Assembly: GCF_048984525.1 (NCBI RefSeq)
Contig: NZ_JBMGJC010000010.1
Span: 1 to 64,000 of the forward strand
DNA from: Syntrophopropionicum propionicicum_A
GTDB lineage: Bacteria; Bacillota; Desulfotomaculia; Desulfotomaculales; Pelotomaculaceae
Direction of reading: 5' to 3'
DNA length: 64,000 nucleotides
Positions 34,417 through 42,877 of this stretch are shown here, piece after piece. Numbering within the stretch: position 1 is the first letter of the stretch; every line of letters starts with the position of its first letter. The translations under genes and the position numbers were made by a program. The notes under the pieces are model-generated. The model had not been told where the DNA came from. It worked only from the letters and a program-made list of their open reading frames with translations, and searched no databases.

Positions 34417-34821
34417 CTAAAGTTTTTTTCCCGATCCGGCCACAACAGCGTCTATTTTGACCAGCTTTAACAGCTCCCCGGCCTCCCTGGCGGCGCAACC
34501 GGTCAGGATTACCCTGGCCTGCCCGAGGGCGATCAGTTTCTGCAGGGTCTGGCATACACAATCTTCAAGTTTATTGTGCGGACTAAAGCTTCCCTCTCCC
34601 AGTCCCAGGGCGGCCAGAAAACCATTATTATAGCCTAGCGTGCTCCCTTCTGAGTATCCTTTTTCATAACCAGACTCAAAGCCCAGGTTGTATCCCAGGT
34701 GATAACCCATATTTTTCCCTGCGCGGTAGGCCTCCTCTTCAATCTTTTTATTATCTGGCCGGCTTTCCCGCGTTCCACGGGCATAGCCTTGCTCAAAATC
34801 CCCGGTGAAATTTTCGCCCAT
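34417..34821 (-). CDS. GX3-repeat protein, unknown
   Basis: About 134 residues from ATG 34821 (GGGCGGTGA upstream); an upstream start at 34842 is less likely. Residues about 30-70 form eight tetrapeptides of the type G(Y/F)xx: GYHLGYNLGFESGYEKGYSE and on to GYNNGF. This deca-GX3-like pattern makes tightly packed helices in Yae1-type proteins. The C-terminal half has LEDCVCQTLQKLIALGQARV and a CAAREAGELLKLV helix. There is no signal peptide. It lies 95 nt after the hypothetical gene at 34917 in the protease/YabG cluster. I cannot name a function. Confidence 0.6.
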   Translation of the reverse strand: MGENFTGDFEQGYARGTRESRPDNKKIEEEAYRAGKNMGYHLGYNLGFESGYEKGYSEGSTLGYNNGFLAALGLGEGSFSPHNKLEDCVCQTLQKLIALGQARVILTGCAAREAGELLKLVKIDAVVAGSGKKL

Positions 34822-34916
34822 GGTCACCGCCCTTTCCTGCAATGGTTAATCCCTGAAAGCCGGCAAATAATACCCGGTAAAACAAACGATGCGTCAGCGG
34901 CCATCCGGATTTAATA

Positions 34917-35333
34917 TCACGGCCGCCATCTTTTTATAGAATGGGGGGCATATAGCACAGCGCCCAGACCTTCTGTCAATACAAGGCACTCCAGCTCATC
35001 AACTTTTTCCACAAAACAAGTCAAAATAAACATCTTTTTTTTTAAACCCTTGCAGAACCTTTTGAGAAAAAGCTCATCAATGTTTAATAGCTTTCCCATT
35101 GTATGTTGAAACCCTTCCACCATAATAGTATAACGGCCGTCAGCCTGCTTATTGATTTCTATCTTAACAGGTGTTTCCCGGAGCTCCCCCGCTGACTTAT
35201 CAATCCCTTCCAGGTACTGCCTGGCTTTCTTAACAGCTTCTTCCCTGTTTTTAAACGTGGGGCCGATGGCCGGGATATTTTCACATAAAAATGTTAACGC
35301 CATATCTCCTGAAACAATAGGCCGGTAAGCCAT
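34917..35333 (-). CDS. Hypothetical protein downstream of protease
   Basis: 138 residues, ATG 35333 with GAGGGGGCGG upstream, 18 nt after the protease stop, so cotranscribed. The sequence suggests a mixed alpha/beta fold with a lysine-rich helix (FLKRFCKGLKKKMFILTCF) and a conserved-looking VEGFQHTMGKLL segment. No signal peptide, membrane helix or recognisable motif. The tight link to the protease suggests a partner, substrate or inhibitor, which is inference only. Confidence 0.6.
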   Translation of the reverse strand: MAYRPIVSGDMALTFLCENIPAIGPTFKNREEAVKKARQYLEGIDKSAGELRETPVKIEINKQADGRYTIMVEGFQHTMGKLLNIDELFLKRFCKGLKKKMFILTCFVEKVDELECLVLTEGLGAVLYAPHSIKRWRP

Positions 35334-35351
35334 GTGATAGCCGCCCCCTCA

Positions 35352-36356
35352 TTAAAACTCGATTGCCAGGCGATCTATAACATTGGATATCCGGTTAAAA
35401 ATAGTCAACTTCTCTGATCCGGCAAACAGCAGGCCCACTACGTCCCGGTTCTCTTTAAGGACCAGGGCGCCGCTGTCACCCGGCTGAGACGGCATATTGG
35501 TGACAACCTGATCGGAGAACCAGATTTTTTCATCTTCTCTCATTTCAACCTGCAGGGTAGTGCCGACTGATTTTACTACGCCTTTGGTCAGGCCTGTGGT
35601 CCTGCCGCTTTTCTGCACCTTGTCGCCCGGCTTGGCTTCAGAAATTTCCCTGATATCACCTATATCCATGATGCTGGCCGTGGCTATTTCCATTGAATCC
35701 AGCTTCGCCAGGGCGCAGTCGACAGTGTTTTCAGTTTTAAAACGCTTATACAAGCGTATTTCATAATCCTTTTTTATCAGGTTCAGGATCCTGGTGGCCC
35801 CACTGGACACTGCCATCGCAACCGGGCAGTCTGACTTGGCAACGTTTTTTACCAGGGGAACATAACGGTACAGCGTCCCGATACGGTCTTCCAGCTTGCC
35901 GCCGTCGTATGGCCCGGGCTGCAGGATCGGGTCGCCCGTTTTGGCCCTGACTTCCTGTATACTGGAGCCGTTGGCCAGAACATGGTTATTCGAAAGGATC
36001 ATCAACTGTCTGGTGGCTTTATCCTTTACAACCGCCCCCAGAGTACCGGCTGTGGACTTATAGTGGGCAACGCTTACCCCCGGCTGGCAGGGCCTTTCCC
36101 GTGTTGTGCGGACCCCGAGCATCCTGACCCTGCCAATTTCAACAACATCCGTTTCCAGCCCGTCTATTTTAGCCGGCACTATCTGCCCCCTGGACATTTC
36201 TGAGGGCTGCAGTTTTTTTTCAACATATACTATGAAAGCAGGTTCCCCTGTACTTTCTTCTCCGGTATATTTATAACCGACACCCACACCAACAACGTTT
36301 TTGAAGCTTAATATTTTACCGCGGCTCTTTTTATAGGCCTTGAAATAGCGATCCAT
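35352..36356 (-). CDS. Trypsin-like serine protease
   Basis: 334 residues. A chymotrypsin-fold domain covers about 95-334. The triad is visible: His in LSNNHVLANG, Asp in TVDCALAKL, and Ser in SQPGDSGALVL. The N-terminal 95 residues (NVVGVGVGYKYTGEE and a VVEIGRV strand) resemble the leader of Nal1-like bacterial trypsin-like proteins. There is no signal peptide, so it would act in the cytoplasm or mother cell. It lies 67 nt after yabG, another sporulation protease, which suggests a shared role in coat processing. Confidence 0.85.
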   Translation of the reverse strand: MDRYFKAYKKSRGKILSFKNVVGVGVGYKYTGEESTGEPAFIVYVEKKLQPSEMSRGQIVPAKIDGLETDVVEIGRVRMLGVRTTRERPCQPGVSVAHYKSTAGTLGAVVKDKATRQLMILSNNHVLANGSSIQEVRAKTGDPILQPGPYDGGKLEDRIGTLYRYVPLVKNVAKSDCPVAMAVSSGATRILNLIKKDYEIRLYKRFKTENTVDCALAKLDSMEIATASIMDIGDIREISEAKPGDKVQKSGRTTGLTKGVVKSVGTTLQVEMREDEKIWFSDQVVTNMPSQPGDSGALVLKENRDVVGLLFAGSEKLTIFNRISNVIDRLAIEF

Positions 36357-36423
36357 CCGCTTTAATCCCCTCCTTTGGAATCCTACAACATCATATGCAG
36401 GACACTAAAAAGGGGTACTCGGC

Positions 36424-37320
36424 CTAATAAGGTGATTTAGGCACCCCAAACCTGTATTTGCCGCGTGTTTCCATACCACCGATGCCGTTAAAGCCTGTGA
36501 TTGTGCCATTTATAATTTCTTTAATCGAAATCGGGTCGTAAATTGAAGTATAAGCGATTTTCTCAACTACAAAAACAGGATCATAGGCATGGATCATTAC
36601 CCTCTGGGGGGAGCTTGCGAAATTAGCGCCAGCCTTCAGAATGGCCTCATAGTGCGACTGGCAGGCGCCGGCAAAAATAACAAGGTCATCCCTGCTCTTT
36701 TCATAGAGGCGGGCTGCTTTTACAGCTTCCACAAAAAATTTTGAGGAATAGTAGTTGTTGATATCAGCAAAATCGGTTTTGCCCTTTACAAAACCGTCAT
36801 GTCCGGTCAGGACAAGCAGATCCGGAGTATGTTTTTTCAGCAGTTCTTCTACCATTGTATACTGCTGTTCCTCTTCGATATTGTAACCGTCAGCCGGAAT
36901 GTTCAGCTGCCTGTATGTGGTTAAGCATAGATCAAGGTAGTCGCTGTCACCGTCTATATGCAGGACAGTCCCGGGCACCTCAAAACCGTTCACCCCATTT
37001 CCGTTGCTGGCCTTATTGTTATGCCCGTGCTGTACAGCCCTGCCGAAAACAAGTTCTCTGTCCCTTTCCCGCCTGGCGAAAATGCGGTTCATATGCTCGC
37101 TGCTTTTCATCGTTTGCTCGCGGAGGTGTTGGGCAAGTTCAGCCGAATCAATCTTCACCAAATCCTCCAGTGGGGAATCGGCAAATAATCTGTAGTGAAT
37201 ACCCTTGAGTTTGCAGTATTCCTTTTCTCCAATACCTCCATAGATATCCATAACTTTGAAATAAATGTCCTTATTATATGACTTACGCCCGACCACGTCG
37301 CCCTTTTTAATTTTTTCCAT
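36424..37320 (-). CDS. yabG: Sporulation-specific protease YabG
   Basis: 298 residues, full length. It starts with a KGDVVGRKSYNKDIYFKV segment and has VPGTVLHIDGDSDYL, LLVLTGHDG and IFAGACQSHYEAILKAGANF, features of the YabG family. YabG is a mother-cell cysteine-type protease that trims coat proteins such as SpoIVA, SafA and CotT. In Bacillus it sits between ksgA and veg, as here near ksgA. A sigma-K-type -10 box lies upstream, agreeing with late expression. It leads the protease/hypothetical/GX3 gene group. Confidence 0.95.
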   Translation of the reverse strand: MEKIKKGDVVGRKSYNKDIYFKVMDIYGGIGEKEYCKLKGIHYRLFADSPLEDLVKIDSAELAQHLREQTMKSSEHMNRIFARRERDRELVFGRAVQHGHNNKASNGNGVNGFEVPGTVLHIDGDSDYLDLCLTTYRQLNIPADGYNIEEEQQYTMVEELLKKHTPDLLVLTGHDGFVKGKTDFADINNYYSSKFFVEAVKAARLYEKSRDDLVIFAGACQSHYEAILKAGANFASSPQRVMIHAYDPVFVVEKIAYTSIYDPISIKEIINGTITGFNGIGGMETRGKYRFGVPKSPY

Positions 37321-37345
37321 TATTAAGACCCCTTTTATTTTTCTA

Positions 37346-37380
37346 TATCATATGAAATGGGGAACAGCGTTTGTGTATCG
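37346..37380 (-). promoter_or_regulatory. Sigma-K-like promoter of yabG
   Basis: CATATGATA on the minus strand fits the sigma-K -10 CATANNNTA, about 26 nt before the yabG start. AC dinucleotides occur 14 and 18 nt upstream, not exactly at 16-17. Bacillus yabG is a sigma-K gene. Confidence 0.45.
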
Positions 37381-37461
37381 GCCAGGCAACATTTTAGCCC
37401 GATTTCCATATATTAGAGAAAAACCGAATGTTAGAGTCAAAACCGAGAGAAGGAAATACTT

Positions 37462-38256
37462 ATGATTGCAGTAGTGATGCCTGTTAAAGACGAAGAGAAG
37501 CGCCTGAAAAAAACAATTGAAACACTTTTGTCAGTCCCTTCAGACATAATCATTCCGGTTATCAACGGGAGCAGCGATAATTCCTGCGGCATTATCCGCC
37601 AGGTCCGGTCGAAGCGGATCCAGCCCCTTTATTTTATAGAACCCCTCGGTATAGACGTTCCCCGGGCCATCGGGGCCAAAGCCGCATTGGACAAAGGCGC
37701 AGCGGCGGTACTCTTTCTTGACGGTGACATGAGCGGCGACATCGCAAAAAATCTAACCGATTTAATCTCAACCGTATATGATAACCAGGCCGATATGGCT
37801 TTGACCAATTGTTATCCCGGAAATCACATGGCGCGGCTGTCCAACTTGGCCTCTGATGTGTTGAACGCCCGGATCAGGCTTAACCGGGAAATCGGCCTGG
37901 AAGAAATTATAGGGGCGGCTTCGCCCAGCCATGGCCCTCATGCGGTATCCCGCCGTTTCCTTCTTTCCGTTCCGCTGCGTGAGATCGCCATACCCCCCGT
38001 ATCCCTTGCCCTGGCCTCTAAGTACGGCCTTTCTGTTTGCGTCGGCACAGCCATACCCCATAATAAGCTGGGTTCACCCGGAAAGGACTCTGCGCACTCG
38101 GATTTAATCGCCGAGACTATTATTGGCGACTGTATTGAAGCTCTGCATGTTTATAAAAATACAAAAAGGCAGCGGTTGTCCGGTTCCGTGGAATACCTGG
38201 GTTACCACTCCCAGAGGCGGTGGGACCTGCTGGACCGGTTTATCGCCCAACCATGA
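37462..38256 (+). CDS. Family 2 glycosyltransferase
   Basis: 264 residues of a GT-A fold. The nucleotide-sugar binding start IAVVMPVKDEEKRLKKTIET (20 residues) and the metal-binding VLFLDGDMSGD (DGD, DXD-like) are clear. No membrane helices, so a soluble transferase; substrates are unknown. It is alone on the plus strand between yabG and ykuK, with a strong terminator. In Bacillus the neighbours are veg and ksgA, so this gene is an insertion into the core order. AGAAGGA precedes the ATG. Confidence 0.85.
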   Translation: MIAVVMPVKDEEKRLKKTIETLLSVPSDIIIPVINGSSDNSCGIIRQVRSKRIQPLYFIEPLGIDVPRAIGAKAALDKGAAAVLFLDGDMSGDIAKNLTDLISTVYDNQADMALTNCYPGNHMARLSNLASDVLNARIRLNREIGLEEIIGAASPSHGPHAVSRRFLLSVPLREIAIPPVSLALASKYGLSVCVGTAIPHNKLGSPGKDSAHSDLIAETIIGDCIEALHVYKNTKRQRLSGSVEYLGYHSQRRWDLLDRFIAQP

Positions 38257-38265
38257 CAAAAAATT

Positions 38266-38288
38266 AACCCGGCTTAAAAAGCCGGGAC
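38266..38288 (+). terminator. Terminator of the glycosyltransferase gene
   Basis: Stem CCCGGCTT/AAGCCGGG with an AAA loop 10 nt after the stop. The same hairpin recurs at 38547-38565 on the far side of the palindromic element. Confidence 0.75.
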
Positions 38289-38299
38289 AGGTTGTAGAC

Positions 38300-38513
38300 A
38301 AAGTCTCCATGGTGTTGAATCCGCTTGGCTCCGTGCTTCGCGCCGAGTAAACTTAGCGCTTGCTTCGGGCTCAAATGGGCCGGCCTTCAACTCGCCATCC
38401 GGGCGATGAAGGCCTTTCGCTGACGTCCATGTCAGCTCACCCAATTTCGCAACCTCAGCTTCGCTTAGTTTACTTACGACGCTGCGCAATGGAGCAGTCG
38501 GTTTCAACACCAT
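38300..38513. repeat. Palindromic element, copy 1
   Basis: About 214 bp bounded by CCATGGTGTTGAA and TTCAACACCATGG. The imperfect inverted arms reach about 70 bp and include AGTAAACTTAGCG and its complement. A close copy lies inverted at 51.26 kb. No ORF or transposase. It occupies the ykuK/glycosyltransferase spacer (38257-38604), in which I see no gene. Confidence 0.8.
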
Positions 38514-38546
38514 GGATTATCCAGTATTATTTTGTCAACACTCTGA

Positions 38547-38571
38547 CCCGGCTTAAAAAGCCGGGATTAAT
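38547..38571 (+). terminator. Duplicate CCCGGCTT/AAGCCGGG hairpin
   Basis: Identical stem and loop to the hairpin at 38268-38286, followed by ATTAATTTTTATTT. It flanks the palindromic element on its right side. Confidence 0.6.
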
Positions 38572-38604
38572 TTTTATTTATTTATTCTCCTCAGATCCCA
38601 CGCC

Positions 38605-39093
38605 TCATTTGGTGTGTTTGTCTGCCACAGTGGAGGCGCCGTAAGCCTCCGGTTTTATTTTTGCCCTGAAACCGCTGCCGGTGACCATGCCTACCACTTC
38701 GCGGATCAGGTCCTTCGTCTCACCATGGACACTTACATCAATATGGATTTCCACGTTCATGTCGTCCGGGTCTTCAAACCCGAAATCCGCAAAGTACTTA
38801 TGCACCAGGCCGCCTACTTCCAGGCTTAGGGCCGTCTCGTAAAATATTTTTTGCCGCAGGCTTTTGATTTTGCGCTGCGTCTTCTTATGGTAAAAATAGC
38901 GCGCCCCTTTACCCAGCCGGTGGACGATAACCGCGGTGATAAAACAGGTCTCGTTTCTCACCATGGAGTCGGAGCCGATAATAATTTTGTAAGCCGATGT
39001 GGGGAGGTCCTTGATATATTTAATTATATCAGTCATCATTACCGAAAAGTGCATTTTCCCCTTGGAAGGACTGATAAAATACGTTTTCCCCAC
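38605..39093 (-). CDS. YkuK family RNase H-like protein
   Basis: 162 residues. The DUF458/YkuK pattern is present: IIIGSDSMV at the first acidic residue, FITAVIVHRLGKGARYF, and EIHIDVSVHG with a further acidic residue, consistent with an RNase H-like fold. The biochemical role of YkuK is not established. GTG 39093 is the longest start; ATG 39054 behind AAGGGG is an alternative. It lies 54 nt after ksgA. Confidence 0.82.
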   Translation of the reverse strand: MGKTYFISPSKGKMHFSVMMTDIIKYIKDLPTSAYKIIIGSDSMVRNETCFITAVIVHRLGKGARYFYHKKTQRKIKSLRQKIFYETALSLEVGGLVHKYFADFGFEDPDDMNVEIHIDVSVHGETKDLIREVVGMVTGSGFRAKIKPEAYGASTVADKHTK

Positions 39094-39146
39094 CTTCTTT
39101 TTACGTTAATGGGCTGCTATTTTGATGACACAATACGGCAAGCAAC

Positions 39147-40031
39147 TTAACCGCTGACTTCTAAAATACTGTCTGTTAAAGAGGCAAACTCAGCCATACT
39201 TAAAGTCTCACCACGCCGCCCGGGATCAATGCCCGCGTTTTCCAGGGCGCGCAGGCAGGCCTCTCTGTCAATGCCAAGGCCGGACCCGGCCAGGGAGTTT
39301 AACAGCGTCTTTCGCCTCTGGCCGAAGGCTGACCTTACAATGTTAAAAAACATGTTTTCATCACGCACAACAACAGCCGGTTCAGACCTGACAGTCAGCC
39401 GGACCACCGCGGAATCGACCCCGGGTTTGGGGTAAAAAACCGTCCTGGGAACTCTGAATAGTATCTCCGGAACAGTAAAATACTGTACAGCCAGGCTCAG
39501 GGAGCCGTAAGTTTTGCTGCCTGGCGGGGCCGCCAGGCGTTCAGCCACCTCGGCCTGGATCATGATCAATATGATTGATATGTTAAAGCGCCCCAGCAAC
39601 AGGTGCATTAAAACAGGACTGGTTATATAGTACGGCAGGTTGGCCATCAACTTGTACTTTTTGCCGCTGCGGCCGTATTCCCCCCCGGTGCTTTCTCCAA
39701 CCAGCCGGTCAAAATCTATTTTAAGGGCGTCATCCAGTATCACTTCCAGGTTCTGTACACCCTCGAGCACTTCAGACAGAACTGCCAGCAGCCCGCGGTC
39801 CACCTCAACAGCTATCACCTTTCCCGCGGCACTGGCAATCTGCGCGGTTAAAGCGCCCAAACCCGGCCCTATTTCCACAACCAGGTCAGACTTTGCCAGT
39901 TCGGCCGAGGCAATTATCTTATTAATAATATTATTGTCAACCAGGAAATTCTGCCCCAGGCTTTTGCGGCAGGAGATGCCGTGGCTCTGCATGATATTGC
40001 GTATGGCAGCCGGCGAAGTTATCTGAATCAA
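39147..40031 (-). CDS. ksgA: 16S rRNA A1518/A1519 dimethyltransferase
   Basis: 294 residues from TTG 40031, which has CAGGAG 8 nt upstream; an in-frame start at 40172 adds 47 non-conserved residues. Motifs: SLGQNFLVDNNIINKI, the SAM loop VEIGPGLGALT, and the catalytic NLPYYITSPVL. It dimethylates two adenines in the 3' hairpin of 16S rRNA late in 30S assembly. It follows yabE; the usual rnmV between them is missing here. Confidence 0.96.
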   Translation of the reverse strand: MIQITSPAAIRNIMQSHGISCRKSLGQNFLVDNNIINKIIASAELAKSDLVVEIGPGLGALTAQIASAAGKVIAVEVDRGLLAVLSEVLEGVQNLEVILDDALKIDFDRLVGESTGGEYGRSGKKYKLMANLPYYITSPVLMHLLLGRFNISIILIMIQAEVAERLAAPPGSKTYGSLSLAVQYFTVPEILFRVPRTVFYPKPGVDSAVVRLTVRSEPAVVVRDENMFFNIVRSAFGQRRKTLLNSLAGSGLGIDREACLRALENAGIDPGRRGETLSMAEFASLTDSILEVSG

Positions 40032-40130
40032 TCCTTGCACTCCTGACAGTTTATATAGTAATAATCTGTCATTCGACAGTTTCACAAATGTTTCCTTTTT
40101 TATTATTCCCGATTTTGACCCAAACAAAAA

Positions 40131-40207
40131 AAAAGGGCTTATGTGCCCCTTACAATTATATTTAATGTCCATAAAAAGTTTAAGGGCCTTGCCTTGCCGG
40201 CCCTTTA
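40131..40207 (-). terminator. Two hairpins after yabE
   Basis: First AAGGGCC/GGCCCTT with TTTAAACTTTTTATG following (about 40180-40207), then AAGGG/GCCCTT with an eight-T run (40131-40152), both on the minus strand between yabE and ksgA. Confidence 0.8.
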
Positions 40208-40209
40208 AA

Positions 40210-41226
40210 TCAATCTATGATGTAGACTTTGACATTTCTTATGCCCCAGGACATTGCCTCATCGTGCGAGTCAAAGAAGAGGTCGATCCTGTTGCCTGTT
40301 ATACTGCTGCCCACGTCAAGCGCCGTGGCGTAGCCATACCCTTCCACGTATAGCTCTGTCCCCAGGGGTATATAATCCGGGTCAACCGCTGCCACTCCAT
40401 AGTAGGGAGCGACTCCGCTGCTGGTATTATACCCTGTGTGGGAGTATGCGGATGATAACATATCAACGGCCTCGGAATACCTTATATCTTCGCCGCCCCT
40501 GGACACTACCAGGCCGCTGCCCACCATGATTAACTTGTTAACCGGAAGTGTGATCGTTTCTCTCGAGACCAGCTGGCGCGCTACCTCAATGCCGTCCTTG
40601 TATTTAATGTTCCAGGTTTGCTGCTCTGTTCCGTCCCTGCCCTCCTCGGCAATCCGGGTGACGCCCTGAGGCAGGTTAACCGTGTGTTTCGTATTAGTTT
40701 CAAAACTCATAACCGCTTCCATTGATTCGGTTTTGGTAATGATCCTTGATACTATAACATTCATACCCTGAGTAATCGCAGCATCCCTGGCTGGACTCAG
40801 CTCGTCTTCCGGGCCGAGCACAACAGCTGCCTCCCTGAGCAGGTCATCTACCGTCCGGCACTGGGTCCTCACCGGCAAAACCTGCCCGTCCACGATTATG
40901 CTGACATCCGCCGCCCTGTTCACTGTCACAACCATACCGCTGACAAGCTGCGTATCTAATGAAGGTTCGACTATATCATTTTCTAACAGTACAAAACCTT
41001 TACTTTCTAAAACTGCGCCTACCGATCGGGAAAAGGTCCTGACTGCAACCTCTTTGCCGTCTGCGATAATTACCACTGAACTTTGAAAACAGGCGCATAT
41101 CACCACCAATATTATTACCGCCGCAATCGAGACGGCAGCCCAACGGCTAAAAAACCCAGACTTCCTGTCGCGTAATTTTGTTAAACCTGCGCTTATCAAA
41201 CAGTCCCGCAAAGATCTCCAACTCAT
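40210..41226 (-). CDS. yabE: YabE-like G5/3D-domain cell-wall protein
   Basis: 338 residues from ATG 41226 (AAAGGAGG at 7 nt). An N-terminal membrane anchor (AAVSIAAVIILVVICACF) precedes two DUF348 repeats, a G5 domain (about 190-260, ending VSRGGEDIRY), and a C-terminal 3D domain (VAAVDPDYIPLGTELYVEGY, then ALDVGSSITGNRIDLFF with the three Asp). 3D proteins are MltA/Rpf-like peptidoglycan hydrolases. Synteny with tatD and ksgA matches Bacillus yabE. Confidence 0.93.
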   Translation of the reverse strand: MSWRSLRDCLISAGLTKLRDRKSGFFSRWAAVSIAAVIILVVICACFQSSVVIIADGKEVAVRTFSRSVGAVLESKGFVLLENDIVEPSLDTQLVSGMVVTVNRAADVSIIVDGQVLPVRTQCRTVDDLLREAAVVLGPEDELSPARDAAITQGMNVIVSRIITKTESMEAVMSFETNTKHTVNLPQGVTRIAEEGRDGTEQQTWNIKYKDGIEVARQLVSRETITLPVNKLIMVGSGLVVSRGGEDIRYSEAVDMLSSAYSHTGYNTSSGVAPYYGVAAVDPDYIPLGTELYVEGYGYATALDVGSSITGNRIDLFFDSHDEAMSWGIRNVKVYIID

Positions 41227-41617
41227 CAAATGCCTCCTTTAAACAGGCCCGGCTCTCATCCATAAGGAAATTTTTCAACATAAAACTTATATAACCATTA
41301 CCATTATTAGTATATCATCTTGCCCGAACCGGATATTTCCTAACACATTATTATTTTACAACAAGTTGGCAGTTTTGGGTAGGGTTAATTTATGTCGCAT
41401 TTTATACACTTATGACATCAACAGAAAATCTTACTATTGTTTTAACAAAATTATAAAGAAGGAAAATATTAAACAGTGAAGAATTTTTTAGCTATTAGTT
41501 TAATATTGGTTGTCAATATATTAACAATATTGTCTTTTTTTAAGACATCATCATAATATTATTAAATCTTACACAATTTATAGTATAATGTGGTAACGAC
41601 ATGGAGGGAACAATAAA
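41227..41617. other. AT-rich divergent intergenic region
   Basis: 391 bp between yabE (minus) and the substrate-binding protein (plus). It is strongly AT-rich with small inverted motifs such as TTGTCAATATATTAACAATA. It must hold both promoters; a TATAAT box at 41584-41589 with a weak TTAAAT 16 nt upstream could serve the plus gene. I see no ORF, riboswitch or repeat-family member. Confidence 0.6.
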
Positions 41618-42775
41618 ATGTTCAAGCCCAGGCTATACATTTTTCTGGCGGTCTTAGTGCTGGTCCTGGCGTTTACTGTCACCGGCTGCAGCAGCAGCAA
41701 AGAACCGGCCCGGCAGGATGAAAAAGTTATAAAAATCGGCTTTATCGGCCCCATTTCCGGAGATATGAAGACTTTTGGCGAGTCTGCCAGGAATGCCTTC
41801 AACCTGGCTGTTGAACAGTCAGGCGGCAAAGTCGGCGACTATAGCATTGAGACCATAATCCTGGATGACCGCAACGATGCCGCTGTTGCCGCCGACGTCG
41901 CCACCAGGCTGATTGCCGAAGATAAAGTTCAAGCGATAGTAGGCTCATTAACACACAGGACAACATTTCCCATATCACAGATAGCCAACGGCAACAAGGT
42001 CGTAATGGTTGCGGGCGCCGCGACAAACCCCGCCGTAACACTGGAGAACGGCGTGCGCAAGGACTTTGTTTTTCGCGCCTGCTACATAGATCCCCTTCAA
42101 GGCGCAATAGCAGCCAGGTTTGCCTCGAACAACCTTAAAGCCAAAACAGCCGCGGTCCTTTATAACAAGGAGGACAGCTATTACAACACCGGGCTGGCTG
42201 CCTCTTTTAAGGACACCTTTATAAAATCGGGCGGCAATGTCCTGGCTTTTGAATCATACCTGCAAAACGATGTTGATTTTTCAGAGAAGCTGAATAATAT
42301 CGCCAGGCTGAAACCTGATATCCTGTACCTGCCCGATCTTCACCAGAAGGCCGGCCTGATTGCCAAACAAGCCCGGGAGAAAAAAATAAACGCGATATTT
42401 ATTGGCGGCGACGGCTGGGACTCTACTGAATATGAAAGCGCCATGGAAGGCGGTTATTTCACTAACCACTTTTCAGCCAGTGACCCCCGGCCGGAAGTCA
42501 AAAAATGGGTGGAAGATTACAGGTCCAGATACGGCTCGGCTCCGGATGCCCGTTCCACCCTTTACTATGATGCCACCAACCTGCTTCTGAACGCCATCAA
42601 GGTCTCCAACAGCGACGACCCCGCCGTTATTAAGGATGCCCTCCAGGCAACCCGGGATTTCCCGGCCGTAAGCGGTAAGATTTCCTTTTCTGCTGACGGC
42701 AACCCGATAAAACCAGCGGCTGTCATGCAGGTAAAAGAAGGTAAGCAGGTTTACGTGACAACTATGACTCCCTGA
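41618..42775 (+). CDS. ABC transporter substrate-binding lipoprotein, branched-chain amino acid type
   Basis: 385 residues. Lipoprotein signal with lipobox TVTGCS (Cys near 24), then a type I periplasmic-binding fold (about 37-380): KIGFIGPISGDMKTFGESAR at the N-terminus, VGSLTHRTTFPISQIAN, and YDATNLLLNAIK. It resembles LivJ/Peripla_BP_6 proteins. No permease or ATPase genes are nearby, so it is an orphan component that may serve a transporter encoded elsewhere or a sensory role. It has its own promoter region and terminator. Confidence 0.93.
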   Translation: MFKPRLYIFLAVLVLVLAFTVTGCSSSKEPARQDEKVIKIGFIGPISGDMKTFGESARNAFNLAVEQSGGKVGDYSIETIILDDRNDAAVAADVATRLIAEDKVQAIVGSLTHRTTFPISQIANGNKVVMVAGAATNPAVTLENGVRKDFVFRACYIDPLQGAIAARFASNNLKAKTAAVLYNKEDSYYNTGLAASFKDTFIKSGGNVLAFESYLQNDVDFSEKLNNIARLKPDILYLPDLHQKAGLIAKQAREKKINAIFIGGDGWDSTEYESAMEGGYFTNHFSASDPRPEVKKWVEDYRSRYGSAPDARSTLYYDATNLLLNAIKVSNSDDPAVIKDALQATRDFPAVSGKISFSADGNPIKPAAVMQVKEGKQVYVTTMTP

Positions 42776-42809
42776 TGAGACGTGGGACGTGAGAAGTGAG
42801 ACGTGAGAA
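42776..42809. repeat. GACGTGAGA-type run
   Basis: Three copies of the unit (GACGTGGGACGTGAGAAGTG and a further GACGTGAGA) directly after the stop codon of the substrate-binding protein. Confidence 0.7.
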
Positions 42810-42817
42810 TAAAAAAT

Positions 42818-42849
42818 TTTACCGGGTGCGCGTGCACCCGGTAGTTTTT
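42818..42849 (+). terminator. Terminator of substrate-binding protein gene
   Basis: Stem TACCGGGTGC/GCACCCGGTA with a 4-nt loop, followed by GTTTTTTATTG on the plus strand. Confidence 0.88.
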
Positions 42850-42877
42850 TATTGTTGCTGATAATATATTTGTGTAT

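Noticed and set aside
38300..38513. Insertion sequence remnant with a transposase
   Set aside because: No ORF on either strand shows transposase motifs; treated as a non-coding palindromic element.
39147..40172. 47-residue N-terminal extension of KsgA
   Set aside because: Family alignment from memory begins near the TTG at 40031, which has the only good RBS.
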